In this document: piece by piece, positions 1 through 11,543 of the stretch
Layout: each line of letters starts with the position of its first letter
How positions within the stretch are numbered: position 1 is the first letter of the stretch
NCBI GenBank assembly: GCA_947311845.1
Contig: CAMZMU010000117.1
Span: 78,673,184 to 78,737,183, forward strand
Origin: Poa pratensis
Taxonomy: Eukaryota; Streptophyta; Magnoliopsida; Poales; Poaceae
Length of the DNA stretch: 64,000 nt
Reading direction: 5' to 3'
Translations under genes and position numbers: made by a program
Notes under the pieces: model-generated
Seen by the model: only the letters and a program-made list of their open reading frames with translations
Told to the model about the DNA's origin: nothing
Database searches by the model: none

Positions 1-533
1 GCAGGCGGCTTGCTGACCTAACCTTTTCTATCAATAAAGTGAAGGTTGAACAGAAATTTGTGTCCTTTTTGTTCTTTTTTGATGTTTGATAAGTAGTGTT
101 GCATAGTTCTATGGTTAAGTTTGGCCTTGGGGGCTCGCCCCAAGACCCGGCTTTTCACGGTCATCCGGGTCTCGATGTTTCGTGACCCGGCTGTGCAGTT
201 TTCGTTACAGTATCCATAACTTTGGATTCAGAGGTATGAAGGTGAAGTTTATGTTTTATTTGTTTATGTTTTTGTCATAAGAATAAGTGCATAGTTATCT
301 TTGAGGACGCCCAGAGAGCGTGTCCCACCAGTATGAGGATCAATGGGGTAATGTTGCATAGTTAAGCCATTACTTTATAAACATTGATCCAGGTCTTGGG
401 GGCTCCTACTACAATAGTTTGCAGCTGCAATCCCAAGACCCGGCTTTATGCCACTAGTTTATTCTTGGTTATCTTGCTGTTGAGCTGATGTGACTCGCAA
501 TTTTATGGCCTGATTGCTCACCTGGAAATTCAA

Positions 534-3500
534 TCAACCATGAAGCCCATTGGGACTTGGTTCGACCCTGTTTTTCTCAGAGAAGTAGCGACAGGGTATC
601 CATGCGAAAGCCGGCTCACAGTTAAAGAAATCAAAAGGGTCATCAAAACCACAGAAGAGGCATATTTCATAGCAAAAGTTTGAGAGTAGCATAAAAAGTT
701 TCATCAGGTGCATAGGCGCACCATCACAGGCATAGTGCAACAGTGCAAAAGTTATTACAATAAGCGCCCAAAGGGCCGAATAAGATTGTTTTCTTGCAGA
801 GATAACAGCATCTGCGTAAGTTTTCAGCTTTGGCTTCAGGAGCCGGGTCACGGGGAGGAGAGCCGGTTGGTTGATCTTCGACGGTCTTTGCCGGGTCTTC
901 TTCTTCTTCGGCGGCCGCCGGGTTAGCCTCTGGCTCCTTGGTCTCGTCGGTTTCTTTGGCCTTGGTCTTGCGCCGGGTGATTTTTCGAAGTGGCTGGAAG
1001 AAGTTTTCATCATCTTCTTCAGCTATCGCCCGTGACGGAGGAGGAATAACTGGCGTAGAGGAGCTGGGAGCAGTGGAGGTACCAGGAGCATTTTTGCCGG
1101 GTCAATGGAATCCTTATAGCTTTGGAGGAGATCGACGCGTTGTGGCTCGTCATCCATGATCTCTTCATCATTTCATTATATCCAAGCTGTAAGTGGTGAG
1201 CTTCATCTTGCTGGCAATAACAGTGGCAACATGCCGGGTTTGCTTCACAACCCGGGCATAGCACTTCTTATCGAACTCTTGCCATCAGTGTCAAACTGAG
1301 GAAAGCCCTTCTTCAGTGGAGCCGGGTTTAGCTGGGGATGGTAGGCCTTTGCCAAGGCAAGACCTCGCATCACCCCGGCCCTGCAAGCTGATCTCTTGAG
1401 CAGATGGATCCATTGCGGCATTGTTGACAGATGCCCAAGGACTTCAGTGTACTTGCTTGGCGGGTTCTCCCAGAGCCTAGCGGCTTTGATGACCTCGCAG
1501 CTGCCAAAGTACAGCTGACGGTCAGCGTGTACATGCATTTGATCTTCTCTGCAGCGGTTTTGCGGAGGTTACCATCACGAGGGCCTGTGTAAGAAAAAGT
1601 GAGTACAGTGAAATTTCAAAAACCGGGTCTGTTTGATCAGTTTAGGTTGAAATTCAAGGAGTAGTGCTTACCCACTAAAGATTCAACCATGAGGTGATCA
1701 TTCTTTTTAGCCGGGTCAGCTCGTTGTTGGTTTCATCCAGCTGCTTCTGCAGGGTCTCCTGTTGCTCCTGGAAGTTCTCCTCGTTCTCCTGCATGTCCTT
1801 CTTCAGATCGGAGTTTTCTTGCGTCAGGCAGTAATCTTTTCTTCCAAGGCCTGGAGTTGAGCTGAGTGTCAGCCCGGGTCTCAGATTCAGTTTGGCAGTC
1901 AGAGCCGGGTGATCTCAGCCTGGGCCTTGGCATGGTCTTCCTGTTAAGATGCAAAAAGTTATGTTAGTCCCAGGTCGCCGCAGGCGTGCAACCCGGCACT
2001 TGGGGGCTACATGCGCAAAAAGTCTGAAAATTTCTAACTGTAAGTCCCAGGTAGCTGTGGACAGCTAACCCGGCACTTGGGGGCTACTCAGTTTGAAGTT
2101 CAATTGTTCAACGTAATAAAGAAGTCCCAGGTTGCTGCAGGCACACAACCCGGCACTTGGGGGCTACAGTGTTCAAAGTTTCGATGTGAAAATGGGCAAG
2201 TTTTAAATGATGGAAGTTTTTTAGTCCCAGGTTGCTGTAAACAGACAACCCGGCACTTGGGGGCTACAGGTTTGAAGTTTTTACCTAAGGAATGCATATT
2301 GTAAGCACCAAGCTCATCACAAGTGATGAACTTAGAGCTTGGGGGCTACTCAGGGTATAGTTATGCAAGAAAATATATAGGCAAGAAGTAAAAATGGGTA
2401 CCTGATATCGTTTTTGGATCAGGGCGACCAGTTCTGTCTCCAGGGTCTTGTGTTGAGCTAGGCGAGAAAAATATTCGTCGCAAAGTGCTGGAACAGACAT
2501 GGTCCAGAGCCGGTGATTTGAGGAGGAAGCCGGGTTCTTGTTCTTGGCAGGAGTTGCCGGGTCAGCATCTGGGGCTGGCACCTTGGCAGAGTCTCAGGAG
2601 CATTTTGTACTGGAACGTGCCGGGTCCCAGTAACCTGCACTTCATCTTCTTTAGTCCCAGAGCCTAACCCGGGCGAGTGAGCAGCTGGGGAGGATTCTGG
2701 CACCGGGTCAACAACATTTTTTGGAGAAGCCGCGGGGGTTGCTTGCTCCCTTGGCTCGTCTTGTCCTCTGGTTCTCTATATGTGCCTCCATAGGAGAAGG
2801 CTCTGTGGTTGCTGGAGGAGGGATGCCGCGGGAGGAGATTCCGGGTCTTCTTCCATAAAAGCCCTGGCACTGGAACAAAATAATGTCTTAGTTAAAAAGA
2901 ATGGGACAGTGAAGTATAAAGGTATGGAAAAGATGTGAGAAGTATTTCTAACCCGGCGTTGATCTGGAAATCCTCGGGTGTGCTAACACCATCCGAGGAA
3001 GAATCTGACAAACGAGATGGTTTAGGAACCCGGATCTTGCCAGCTAAAGGGAACTGTTTGCTGGGCGTCTTCTGGATGGATTTGGCCCAGCTTGATAAAG
3101 AGCGTTGAGGGATACCTGGGCTCAGGGAAGCTTGGCTTGTAGAAGACCGGGTTCGGCGTCTCTTGTTCGCCTCAGCCTCCTTCTCAGCCTCCTTTTCCTG
3201 TGATTGTGCTTAAGTTTGAGATGAGTTCATCATGAAGATTGAGAAAAGAGAATGTGGTACCTTGGCAATGGTGGCCCGGGTCCTCTTCTGAGTAGGAGCT
3301 GCAGTAACTTGGGGACCCGGCGCTACGTCAGAAGCCGGGTCAGTGGGGCCTGGAATAAAATTTGCCGGGTTATCAGTAGAGGTGTCCTTGTTGGGGACTT
3401 CGTTGTTAATCAACTGGAGGAAGAGCCGGCCTACGGAGTCAAGCTCACCTTCTTCTTCTTTTTCGTCTTCACTTTCTGTGTCCTCCGTCAGGAGAGGATG

Positions 3501-4583
3501 TTGGGGTAAAATCCACGCTCCACCATTTGGAGTCCTGAGAAAAAGCAGTCACATAAATAACAGTCTATGGATGAGTTTGCCGGGTTAAAGTAAACAAGAT
3601 GGATTGATTGTTAGTTTTACCGTGGGGGGTTTGTTCTTGGCACTAAATGGGGCGAGCCCGTTCAGTGCAATGGCGTCTTTCTTTTCGCCAAGTAGTCTCT
3701 TGGCATTCTTCACAAGCTGATCATCAGTGAGCGTCATCTCTGAGTAACGCATATTGTCTGTGGTTTCCAGTGTACTGGCAAATTAGCCGGGTCCTGATGC
3801 TGAGTGGCTGGATGAACCAACCGATCCAGCACTTGACCAGATCTGTGCCCTTGAGACCATGGGCGAGTAAAGCTCTGGCCCGGCGAAGAATGGGCTCGAG
3901 CTTGACCCGCTCGGCGTCATCGGCATAACTGTTCATTTGGCGTCATATGTTAACCCGAGTTCGGAAAGCCGGGTAACGGGCATCGTCAGATTCTGGAGAG
4001 TGTCTTGCAGTAAAAATATGTGTTTTGCCACCCCTTGGGTGGCTGGCTAGAAGGAGAGCCGGGAAATCGCATCCCTTCGGCGCTGGATTGCAACTCCCCC
4101 ATATGGAAGTACTTGATCCTTGCGGAGGGGTTGCAGTAGAAGAACTCGAGGAACAGCTCGAGGCTTGGAGCCATTTGCAAATAATCTTCGCAGAACACCA
4201 CATAGTTACTGATGTTCAGCATGGAGTTGGGCGCGATGTCTTGAGGCCTAAGGCCGTAGTACTTCAAGACCCGGCGAAAAAACAGGGAACCCGGGGGGCG
4301 AAGGCCGCGCTGAACGTGGTCGAGGAAAACCACCACTTCACCTTCCTTGGGGCTGGGGCGGATTTCTTCTCCAGCAGCACGCCATTGGATCTCATCCTTT
4401 GGAGGGAGCTCGCCGCAGTTCACATATTCCTGCAGCATCAAGGTCGTCACCGTGGATTTGGTCCAGTTGACCTGAGTAGCAGCGGGGGCGGCGGAGCCAG
4501 ATGCACCGGCGTGGCGCTGTGGGCTTCTTCGCGAGCTTCTTCGCCGCACGGGGAGCTCCGGCCTTGGTTTTGTCCTTCACCAT
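534..4583 (-). pseudogene. Antisense ORF with 'putative gypsy type transposon' (Transposase_28-like) domain, frameshifted
   Basis: The reading starts at the ATG complementary to 4581-4583 (first residues MVKDKTKAG, Lys/Ala-rich). It shifts frame near 4500 and continues at 4549-3986 with the conserved block containing EVVVFLDHVQRGLRPPG, KYYGLRPQDIAPNS and VFCEDYLQMAP. I recognise this as the plant domain called 'putative gypsy type transposon' (PF04195). After another shift the same protein resumes at 3936-3724 (KCWIGWFIQPLSIRTRLICQ) and becomes low-complexity and acidic. Around 1690-1940 the minus strand encodes a Glu/Gln-rich coiled coil (for example QEQQETLQKQLDETNNELTR). The last recognisable stretch ends at 534. 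The protein is carried in antisense by the element and its function is not established. Stops and frame changes indicate decay, though some interruptions could be introns. Confidence 0.6.
1964..2350 (+). repeat. Tandem minisatellite with embedded polypurine-like motif CTTGGGGGCTAC
   Basis: Four units start with AGTCCCAGGT and end with ACCCGGCACTTGGGGGCTAC. The motif ends fall at 2010, 2087, 2167 and 2267, giving spacings of about 77, 80 and 100 bp. A fifth, diverged motif (AGAGCTTGGGGGCTACTC) ends near 2349. Single related motifs occur at about 126 and 393. The motif closely resembles the polypurine tract directly before the 3' LTR (5261-5271). Tandem repeats between pol and the 3' LTR are a known trait of Tat-type elements. 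Confidence 0.8.
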
Positions 4584-5260
4584 GGCTGGAAGCTTCGAGG
4601 TTCTCTGAGCGCAACAATGGAGGTGTGAAACCCTAGTTCTAGATGTAGACGTGGAGAGGGAAATGCGAAGCAAATCTGGACGAGATTCAAGTTGAAATCA
4701 AGTGCGGAGCACGGATGTGTGGGATAAACGTACCTGTAGATCTTCTTGCAGGAGATTGAGAAGCTCGATTTGAGATTGGATCCGCAGCTGCTACAGTGCG
4801 GCGCGAGGAAGAAGATGAACTGATGGGGAAAAATGACCGTGGTGTCCTGGCCTTCTATTTATAGGCGCAGTGAAAACCCTAGGGGTGTTGTGGTAAAAAG
4901 TGAAGAGATAAGGATCTTTGACTAAAAGTCAACGACAAACAGAATGAGATAATTACGGAGTATTAAATGATAAGATCGTGATTAAGATGGATAAGGATGG
5001 AGTTATAGTTGGGAGATAGTTTTCGCTAAGTGTGAAAGTGAAACCCGGGCGTCGGAACCCGGCAAGGGATAACCGGGTTACGGCGTGAACCGCCAAAGAA
5101 ACTGGCCAAGCAAAGGAGAAAAGAGGCATGTTCTAATGTTATGTTATTGTTGTCTTATGTTTCAGGTGATTAACCCGGCTGGCCAGGATATCAGCTCTGT
5201 TCAAAGAAGTAATATTCAAGAATAAGAAGCCGAGCATGCCAACCTGGCAACCAGGTTAAT

Positions 5261-5271
5261 CTGGGGGCTAC
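5261..5271 (+). other. Polypurine tract of the Tat-type element
   Basis: CTGGGGGCTAC lies directly before the TG start of the LTR at 5272. That is the place and composition expected of the primer site for plus-strand DNA synthesis, and it fixes the element orientation as plus. Confidence 0.7.
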
Positions 5272-5857
5272 TGATGGGGGGATGATAACCCGGTAGGCCC
5301 ATGAAGAGGGAAGCATGACCCGCCAGGCAGGAGGCCCGGCCAGGCCAGCTAACCATCAGCATGGGCCGGGTTATGTTGCTGGGCCAGAGGCTTTGGCGGT
5401 AACCCGGTTCAGGAAGGGAAGTTTCTAGAAGACCAGAGGCGGTTCGTGACTTGGAGGATACGAAGGCTAGAAGAGCTAGAATAGGATTCCGAGTCTGGGT
5501 AGAGCCCGGGTTCGTATTGTAAAGTGCCAGGAGACCCGGTAGTCTATATAAACCGGTTCCTGAGCCCTAGTTGAGAGAGAACTTTACGATCCAAGCTTAG
5601 GCGAGAGAACCACGAGAGAAACACCACAACCTTGTAACCTAGATCGAGATCCGGCTCTGTTGTCGTAGCCGGGTTATCGAGATCGAGATCAATAACAAGA
5701 TAGCAGGAAGTAGGTCTTTATCTCCAATGGAGAGGCCGAACCTGGGTAAACCTTTTGTCCCTGCAATGCTAAACAATCTCCCAGACGCTAGTGTCGCCTT
5801 GCCCATCAACTCAAGCTACCCCAAAGTAGCATCTGCCGTGTTATCTACCCCACGACA
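5272..5857 (+). mobile_element. 3' LTR of the Tat-type element
   Basis: The 586-bp LTR starts TGATGGGGGG and ends TACCCCACGACA, so the short termini TGATGGGG and CCCCACGACA are roughly inverted. It contains a TATA box at 5543-5554 and a transcribed-looking leader (GAGAGAACTTTACGATCC). The right end could also be placed at 5859 because the sequence reads CACGACACAG. The matching LTR lies outside the window. Confidence 0.75.
5543..5554 (+). promoter_or_regulatory. TATA box of the Tat-type LTR
   Basis: The sequence TCTATATAAACC sits about 270 bp into the LTR, which suits an RNA polymerase II promoter at the U3/R junction. It agrees with the plus orientation inferred from the polypurine tract. 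Confidence 0.65.
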
Positions 5858-5898
5858 CAGTGCTCATCTTCGTGATGGCTAAACTGTCCACCTTTTGT

Positions 5899-6174
5899 TT
5901 AGCGGCAGCGGGAACGTGTATCGTTGGTGAGGAGGTGGTCGACCAAAGCCTCATTAGCTTTGCTTCTGAGGTCCTTCGTGTTGATCGACACGCTTTCCCG
6001 AAGGATGCACCCTAGTTGCATGCCGTACCCTGCGGCAAGTTTCTCAGGCGCCACTGGTTGGCCACTTGCCGTGACCTCAGTGAACACGTCCGTGGCATTG
6101 TCGACCGATTGCGGTGTCCGATCCTTCCTTGGCTTCTTCTTCTTCGGAGCGGCCGATTACTACTATGCTTGACT
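5899..6174 (-). pseudogene. Fragment of a plant transposon-type ORF (possibly CACTA-associated)
   Basis: On the minus strand a reading frame runs from a Lys-rich start (APKKKKPRKDRTPQSVDNAT) into FTEVTASGQPVAPEKLAAGY and CILRESVSINTKDLRSKANE, then ends at 5899. The pattern 'basic stretch, then T(E)V..G.PV.PE.., then a short helical domain' resembles N-terminal regions of grass CACTA-type ORFs, but I cannot name the family with certainty. The upstream methionine at 6087 is probably not a real start because similarity-like sequence continues above it. The fragment lies directly beside the Tat-type LTR, so that element may have inserted into an older transposon. Confidence 0.35.
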
Positions 6175-8824
6175 TGATCGTCGATTGATCAAGTATTTCG
6201 CCATTGGTGTCGTCGAGCTTGACTTCGGATTCACGTTCTACCGATAAGAACAAACACCGGAAAGAAAAAGAACAATCAATACGTGGCATAATGCAATGCG
6301 CATACAAGCATGGATGAAATGACCAATTAAAGGTATTGAAGTGCATCCTAAGACATGAGGATCACATGAGAATTGATTTAAATGGAGTTGAAATGACTAA
6401 CAAATGTCATTTCCACAAACTCCATATTTGACATAAAGGGGTATTTTAGTTCTTCTAATCAAAAATTGTTCAAAGTTGTTTAATCATGCATGATGAATGC
6501 ATTAGTTGTATAGGTTTCATTTTTTCTGCAAATTTTGATATATTATTTGCATTATTCTGAATTACCGATTAAAAGATATGAATTTTACCTATTTTAGCAT
6601 TTTCTGGAATTATTAAATTTCTGACGGTCGGGACCCACATGTCAGGGATTCATTAATTTATGAAATTATTTAAGAAAAAGATTAAAACACTGACGGTTGG
6701 GCCCCATGTGTTAGCGACACAGAGGGGCAGCGGCGGCTCTGCCGAGCTTGCTCTCGACGGAGGAGAGCGAGCGGGCTCGCGCGCGTGCACGTATCGCACG
6801 CACGGAGGCGCGGGGAGGCGAGTGGGCGGCGGGGTGGACCAAATGGTCAGCGGAGGAGCTCCGGCGACGCGGCTCCGCTGCGGCGGACGGCAGCGACCAC
6901 GGGCACGACGAACCAGAGCGCGGGGGAGGAAAGGGAAGGGTCCAGCCAGACCAGCGGCTCACCAAGAGGACGATGGAGTGGTCGGGGAGGCCGGAGGAAG
7001 TCGGGGCGGTGCGAATCGAGTGCGGCGGTCGGCAGCCGACCTCGGGGAAGACGACCACCGTGCGGTCGTTTCCGAGCCTCCCGGCTCATGCTACTCTGGG
7101 ATGATGGTGAGGAGGTCGAGGCGGTCCTTTTGGTGCTCGTCGATTCATCCAGGACGGCGTGTAGCGGCGGCGCATCGCGTCGGCGCGGCGGTGGCGGCGT
7201 CGGACGCACACGAGAAGGAACCAGAGGAAGAAGAGGGTGAGCACGAGTGAACGAGGAGAGGATAGAGGCGTGCATGGCGTCTCCTTGGGGTCATCTTCAC
7301 GAGGAGCGAAGCAGGAGGTGGCCACGCACGGCTCGGCCACGGAGCTCTCTGCCTGGCTGAAGGAAGAAGACAAAGGGATTTTGCAGAAAGGCCCCTGAGG
7401 TTTTTGGAAAATACAAAGAAGTCCCTGTAAATTTTAACACAGAACATCCTTGTAATTTTTAATGGCACTTGGAGTAGCCCAAAAATAGTGTGAAAAATCA
7501 TGGAGCTTCTTGTAATTATAAAGAAGCTTCCCATATATTTAGTTTGAAATTTTGGCGATTTTTGGACCACATTATAAATGAGGGAAGTTTGTGACAATTT
7601 TGACAAGTTTCTCCTTATTTAAGTTGCGAAACTTTCTTAGTGAATTTTACATGATGCTTATGGATGCAAAAGTACTTTATTACAAACATGGGCTGTTACA
7701 GATGGTACCATCGCTGCCACTATGATGCCACATAAGTATGACTCGCCAGAAGAATACAACAGAATCCTACCAACATGACTTGAGAGAGTTATTTTTTAGC
7801 TACTAGGAAGCCAGGTTTCAAGGAATCTACTTAGGAACTAACCCCGCACGGCCATAGGATCATATCCACTGAACCATCAAGGTATAAGGTGAGATGTTGT
7901 CCTGCGTCCAACCACCAAGAAAGGAGATTTGGGATGAAATAAAGAGCACTAGCCATTACTCCAACATTCCAATATGTGTGGAACTTCCTTTGATGTATTT
8001 TGGGGAAATATTCCACATGAGCATATATGCTGGGAGCACCATGAGCATATATGCCGCAGACCATGAATCCAACATTTTGTACACGGTTACAATTGTTGTT
8101 AGTCAATCTATTATATGCTCATGCATGGCCATATGGAGCCCCTAAAAAAGGATGGGCATATGGAACCGAAAAGGATGAACTTCCCTAAAGATTGTTTTTA
8201 ATTACTACAAAGATGAAGTCTTCTTTGTAAAAAGGCCGCAATTTTGTCGAAATAACCTGTGAGAAACACTGTGATGTCCAGTTTTTCGTAACAAGGAGCG
8301 CAAAATTTTGTAGCAAGCAACTTTAGGGAAGTAGGTTGCATCTAAATATGTAACATAATATTGTTGAATAAAATAATTTACACAAATGCAATAATACCAT
8401 GATTTTTTAAAGAAACATCTACACACTCTAATGTACTTATACATTAAGGTCATGTTTCGAACAATGGGTTTCCTTGTCCCTGCTCGAGTATAATTGAATT
8501 GTTTCCTATGAAATTTCTGCACGATTATTACGTTCATAGCATGTCCCAAGTCAATTTGAATTAATTTAGTTTCTTATTTGCTACGGACTCAATAAACTTC
8601 TACATAGAGTTTATGGTTTAAGATAGGGCAACTATCGCTCTTTAATATTCAATCTTTCTTGTATAATGGTATCGGACTACCAGACGAGATCATACATCGG
8701 GATTTTTCTGTGACAATGCACGCGGTGTATGGTCATGTGGGGGTGAGAATTCATGTGATGGAGTTAGGGAATAGCTCGATATGCTGAATGTTGTTCCAAT
8801 GAGTGACAATACTATGGACGAGGT
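6175..8824. other. Spacer with a GC-rich island; no gene recognised
   Basis: The stretch is AT-rich except for about 6700-7370, which is very GC-rich with open frames on both strands. None of the translations shows a domain I recognise; they look like Arg/Gly/Ala shadows of base composition. Two related segments, CGGTCGGGACCCACATGT near 6625 and CGGTTGGGCCCCATGTGT near 6695, flank the left edge of the island. The rest (7380-8824) holds no coding signal or clear repeat that I can see. Confidence 0.4.
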
Positions 8825-8838
8825 ATCACGACAAGTAC

Positions 8839-11529
8839 AATTATTTTAGATAAAGAGCATATATTAATATCGTGGAGATACCAATTACACCAGCCTCTGC
8901 AACAACGCAATAACCGAAGGTATTACGGATGCACACAGCCGAAAGACAATAAGAAGAAGAACTAAAAAAAAGTCCCGCTACAGAGTTACAGTCCTTGCAG
9001 CAGTAGCACAACCACCACCAAGCCAACACCTGATGTCCAATTATTCAAAAGCAACGCCTTTTAAGAAGGAAACAGTGCCAGACACAACCAATTAAGTCCA
9101 GACCTTGGTTTTCACCCTCAAGATAGTCCCCGCTCTCAACACAATGTCTTCCGCAAGATCATTGCCAAGCACAACCAATTAAGGCCAAACCTTGGATTTT
9201 CACCCTGTAAGGTAGGACTTTGAACTTCACTTGTGTTGTCACCCCCGCTTACATGCTGCTGCCACGATTCCTGAAACTCCGAGCCAGTTCCTCATCAACG
9301 CAAGGCTCCGAACACCATTGACAGTCGTTCGATCGCAGCTTCCATGACATTCTCCCTCTGGCTTCACCATGGATTTGCCCATGATAGCAACAGACAGAGC
9401 TTCGCGCCGCTACATGCACGACCGAATACCACCCGATCCAGCAGTCTCTAGGAATTAGCCAGTTGGAGATCGCCAGCGGAGCCTTCCGAAACCCGACACT
9501 CTGGCCAGATCAAAGGGACAGGCGCGCGGCAGTTCTTCGTCTTGGCGCAAGAGTAACCCTAGGACCACCGCCATTAATCTTCAGCCTCGCAGGCCCCGAC
9601 GCCGCGAAGCCACTCCCAGCAGGAACGGGCGTAGAAAGGAGAGCAGACCAGCGTGCAGCTGCAGATCGTCGTCGGCATGACCGAAGCCACAACCAGACTC
9701 CCCGGCAGCCCAGCCCTGGCGGCCCCCAGCGACCCAGATCGGGCCTAAGCCCAGATCGAAGCCCTGTGTAGATCGCCCAGCACGGCAAGCCGGCGGCGAA
9801 CCACCTCCTCCACGGCGCCATCCGCCGGAGCTCCTCAGGCCTCGGCCGAGTCGGCCGCGCCGCCTGTGCCCTTCGTCAGCGCCCCACCTCCTCCATGCAG
9901 CGCCGTGAAGAACCACCTCCCCAGCCCTCCACTACTACAGAAAAGGCTATCAGTGGCGCACCTTTTTGGGATTTTGTGGCGCACCCCAGATTTGCTGGGT
10001 GCGCCACAGAATTCTCGCCACAATTTTTTTTCTGTGGCGCACCTGGCTTGGTGCGCCACAAAATTCTTACATTTCTGTGGCGCACATGGCCAGGTGCGCC
10101 ACAGAATTCTCAAAAAATTCAAAAAATGCAAAAAAAATATAAAAAGTTTCAGAAAAAATCAGAAAAATCAAAATATGAAATAATATGAAAAATCCTAATT
10201 ATTGGAATTACTTTCAGATTTTTTGAATTTTTTGAACTGATACCTTTCCGCTAGGTCAACCCATCCTCAAATTGCTCCAACCCTAGCACGCTTAATTTAA
10301 AGTTCCACCCAGTTCACCTACCCTTGTGCTACTCAAGTTCTTATTGATATATATATCATATGAACCCTCTTAAGTCTTGTATGTGTATATGTGGTATGTG
10401 TTATAAATGTGTGTTTTTAAATATCAGATTTTTAAAAAACTTCTAAAGTTTCAAAAGGAGATTCAAAAGTTTCAAAAGATCCAAAAAAATTCAAAAAATT
10501 TAAAAAAATCCAAAATTTTCAAAAAAGTCAAAAAAGTCAAAACACTTCAAAAATTCAACAATCTTCTTTGTTATACATTTCTGTGTCTTTTTTGGACTTT
10601 TTGAATTTTTAAATTTTTGAATTTTTTTCTTTTTTTTTCTTTCTTTTTGATTTTGCTGCGAAAAATCGTCTGTTTGAAAAAACCCTGGTGGGATCGAACT
10701 CGGATTTTTCTCTAGTTTTTTTGACATATTTTTTGCATTATTTTGACGTCGTATACAAAAGTTATGGCCGTTACAAGTTTTTTTTTCCTGTTTGTTGCAG
10801 AAAAGGTCAAAATTCATATTTCAAAATTTCTATACCTACTAGACACTCAAACCTAACTACATGTCAAAGGATTTTATTTATTAAAATTTTTATCTTTCTT
10901 TTACTTCCTGCAAGACTAAAAAGGCGATGCACCGGGGGTGGGATTTGAAAATAAAAAATCTTTGGTGCACCACAGAATGTCCCTTTTCTGTGGCACACTT
11001 CCAGGTGCGCCACAGAAAGTTGAGTTTCTGTGGCGCACCAGCCACGGTGCGCCACAGAATGTCCCAGATGGACCTTGGCCCAATGATTGCACGTGGGACC
11101 ACAGAAATTCTGTGGCGCATGGTGTCTCATGCGCCACAGAAGTCTGGCTTTCTGTGGCGCATGGGTGGGCATGCGCAACAGAATTCTAACTTTCTGTGGC
11201 GCATGGGCAAAATATGCGCCACAGAAAGTCGAAAATTTCTGTGGCGCACCAGAATCCATGCGCCACAGAAATAATTCTGTGGCGCACCAATTAATGGTGC
11301 GCCAAGAATGCCAACATCCTATAACCCTTTTCATAGTAGTGCTCCCACGATTTGGATGGGAAGGGCGCCACCACCGCCGCCCGCGACGGCAGCATCGGCG
11401 GCAGGAGATGTAGATCGGAGGGGATTAAGGGAGTGGTGGTGGGGGAGCCTCGGAGCCGCCGGGAGGAGGGCGGCTCGGGAGGGAGAAAAAACCGAGAGTC
11501 TCGATAGATATATCTGACTGCGACGTGCC
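8839..11529 (-). mobile_element. GC-rich retroposon (non-LTR type), 14-bp target duplication, interrupted by a CACTA element
   Basis: The direct repeat ATCACGACAAGTAC occurs at 8825-8838 and again at 11530-11543, and matches exactly. A 14-bp duplication is typical of target-primed retroposition. Removing the CACTA element (9930-11341) and its CTC duplicate leaves about 1.28 kb. The high-coordinate half is GC-rich and the low-coordinate end is AT-rich (reverse strand ends TCTAAAATAATT), so the 5' end is on the right. I see no reverse transcriptase, so this is a non-autonomous or internally deleted LINE-like copy. Similar architecture occurs at 26195-27165 and 49013-50096. Confidence 0.78.
9930..11341. 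mobile_element. Complete non-autonomous CACTA element (1412 bp)
   Basis: The left end CACTACTACAGAAAAGG and the right end, read on the reverse strand, CACTACTATGAAAAGGG form the terminal inverted repeats. The 3-bp duplication CTC lies at 9927-9929 and 11342-11344. Both subterminal zones carry many copies of CTGTGGCGCACC and its complement, often as close inverted pairs (9950-10115 and 10970-11310). The middle is A/T-rich with no gene. The apparent ORFs across the subterminal zones are translations of the repeats. CACTA (En/Spm) elements need a transposase from an autonomous relative. Confidence 0.9.
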
Positions 11530-11543
11530 ATCACGACAAGTAC

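Larger units (their letters stand above)
1..5857 (+). mobile_element. Tat-type Ty3/Gypsy LTR retrotransposon, 3' portion (left part outside window)
   Basis: Orientation is set by the right-hand LTR (5272-5857). It begins TGATGGGG, ends CCCCACGACA, is preceded by a purine-rich tract CTGGGGGCTAC and has a plus-strand TATA box. The large ORF in the body nevertheless lies on the minus strand. An antisense ORF between pol and the 3' LTR, plus tandem repeats in the same region, is known for the Tat/Retand/Ogre branch of Ty3/Gypsy elements. The reverse transcriptase and integrase genes would lie left of position 1. The target duplication cannot be checked because the 5' LTR is outside the window. 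The Tat assignment is an inference from layout; no pol domain is visible here. Confidence 0.72.

Noticed and set aside
6660..7275. Arg-rich ORFs of 115-196 codons on both strands
   Set aside because: All frames are open because of high GC content. None shows a domain, so only a GC-rich island is reported.
10864..11413. Several overlapping ORFs on both strands (Cys/Trp/His-rich peptides with repeated FCGAP or LWRT)
   Set aside because: They are translations of the CACTA subterminal repeat GTGGCGCACC in different frames, not genes.
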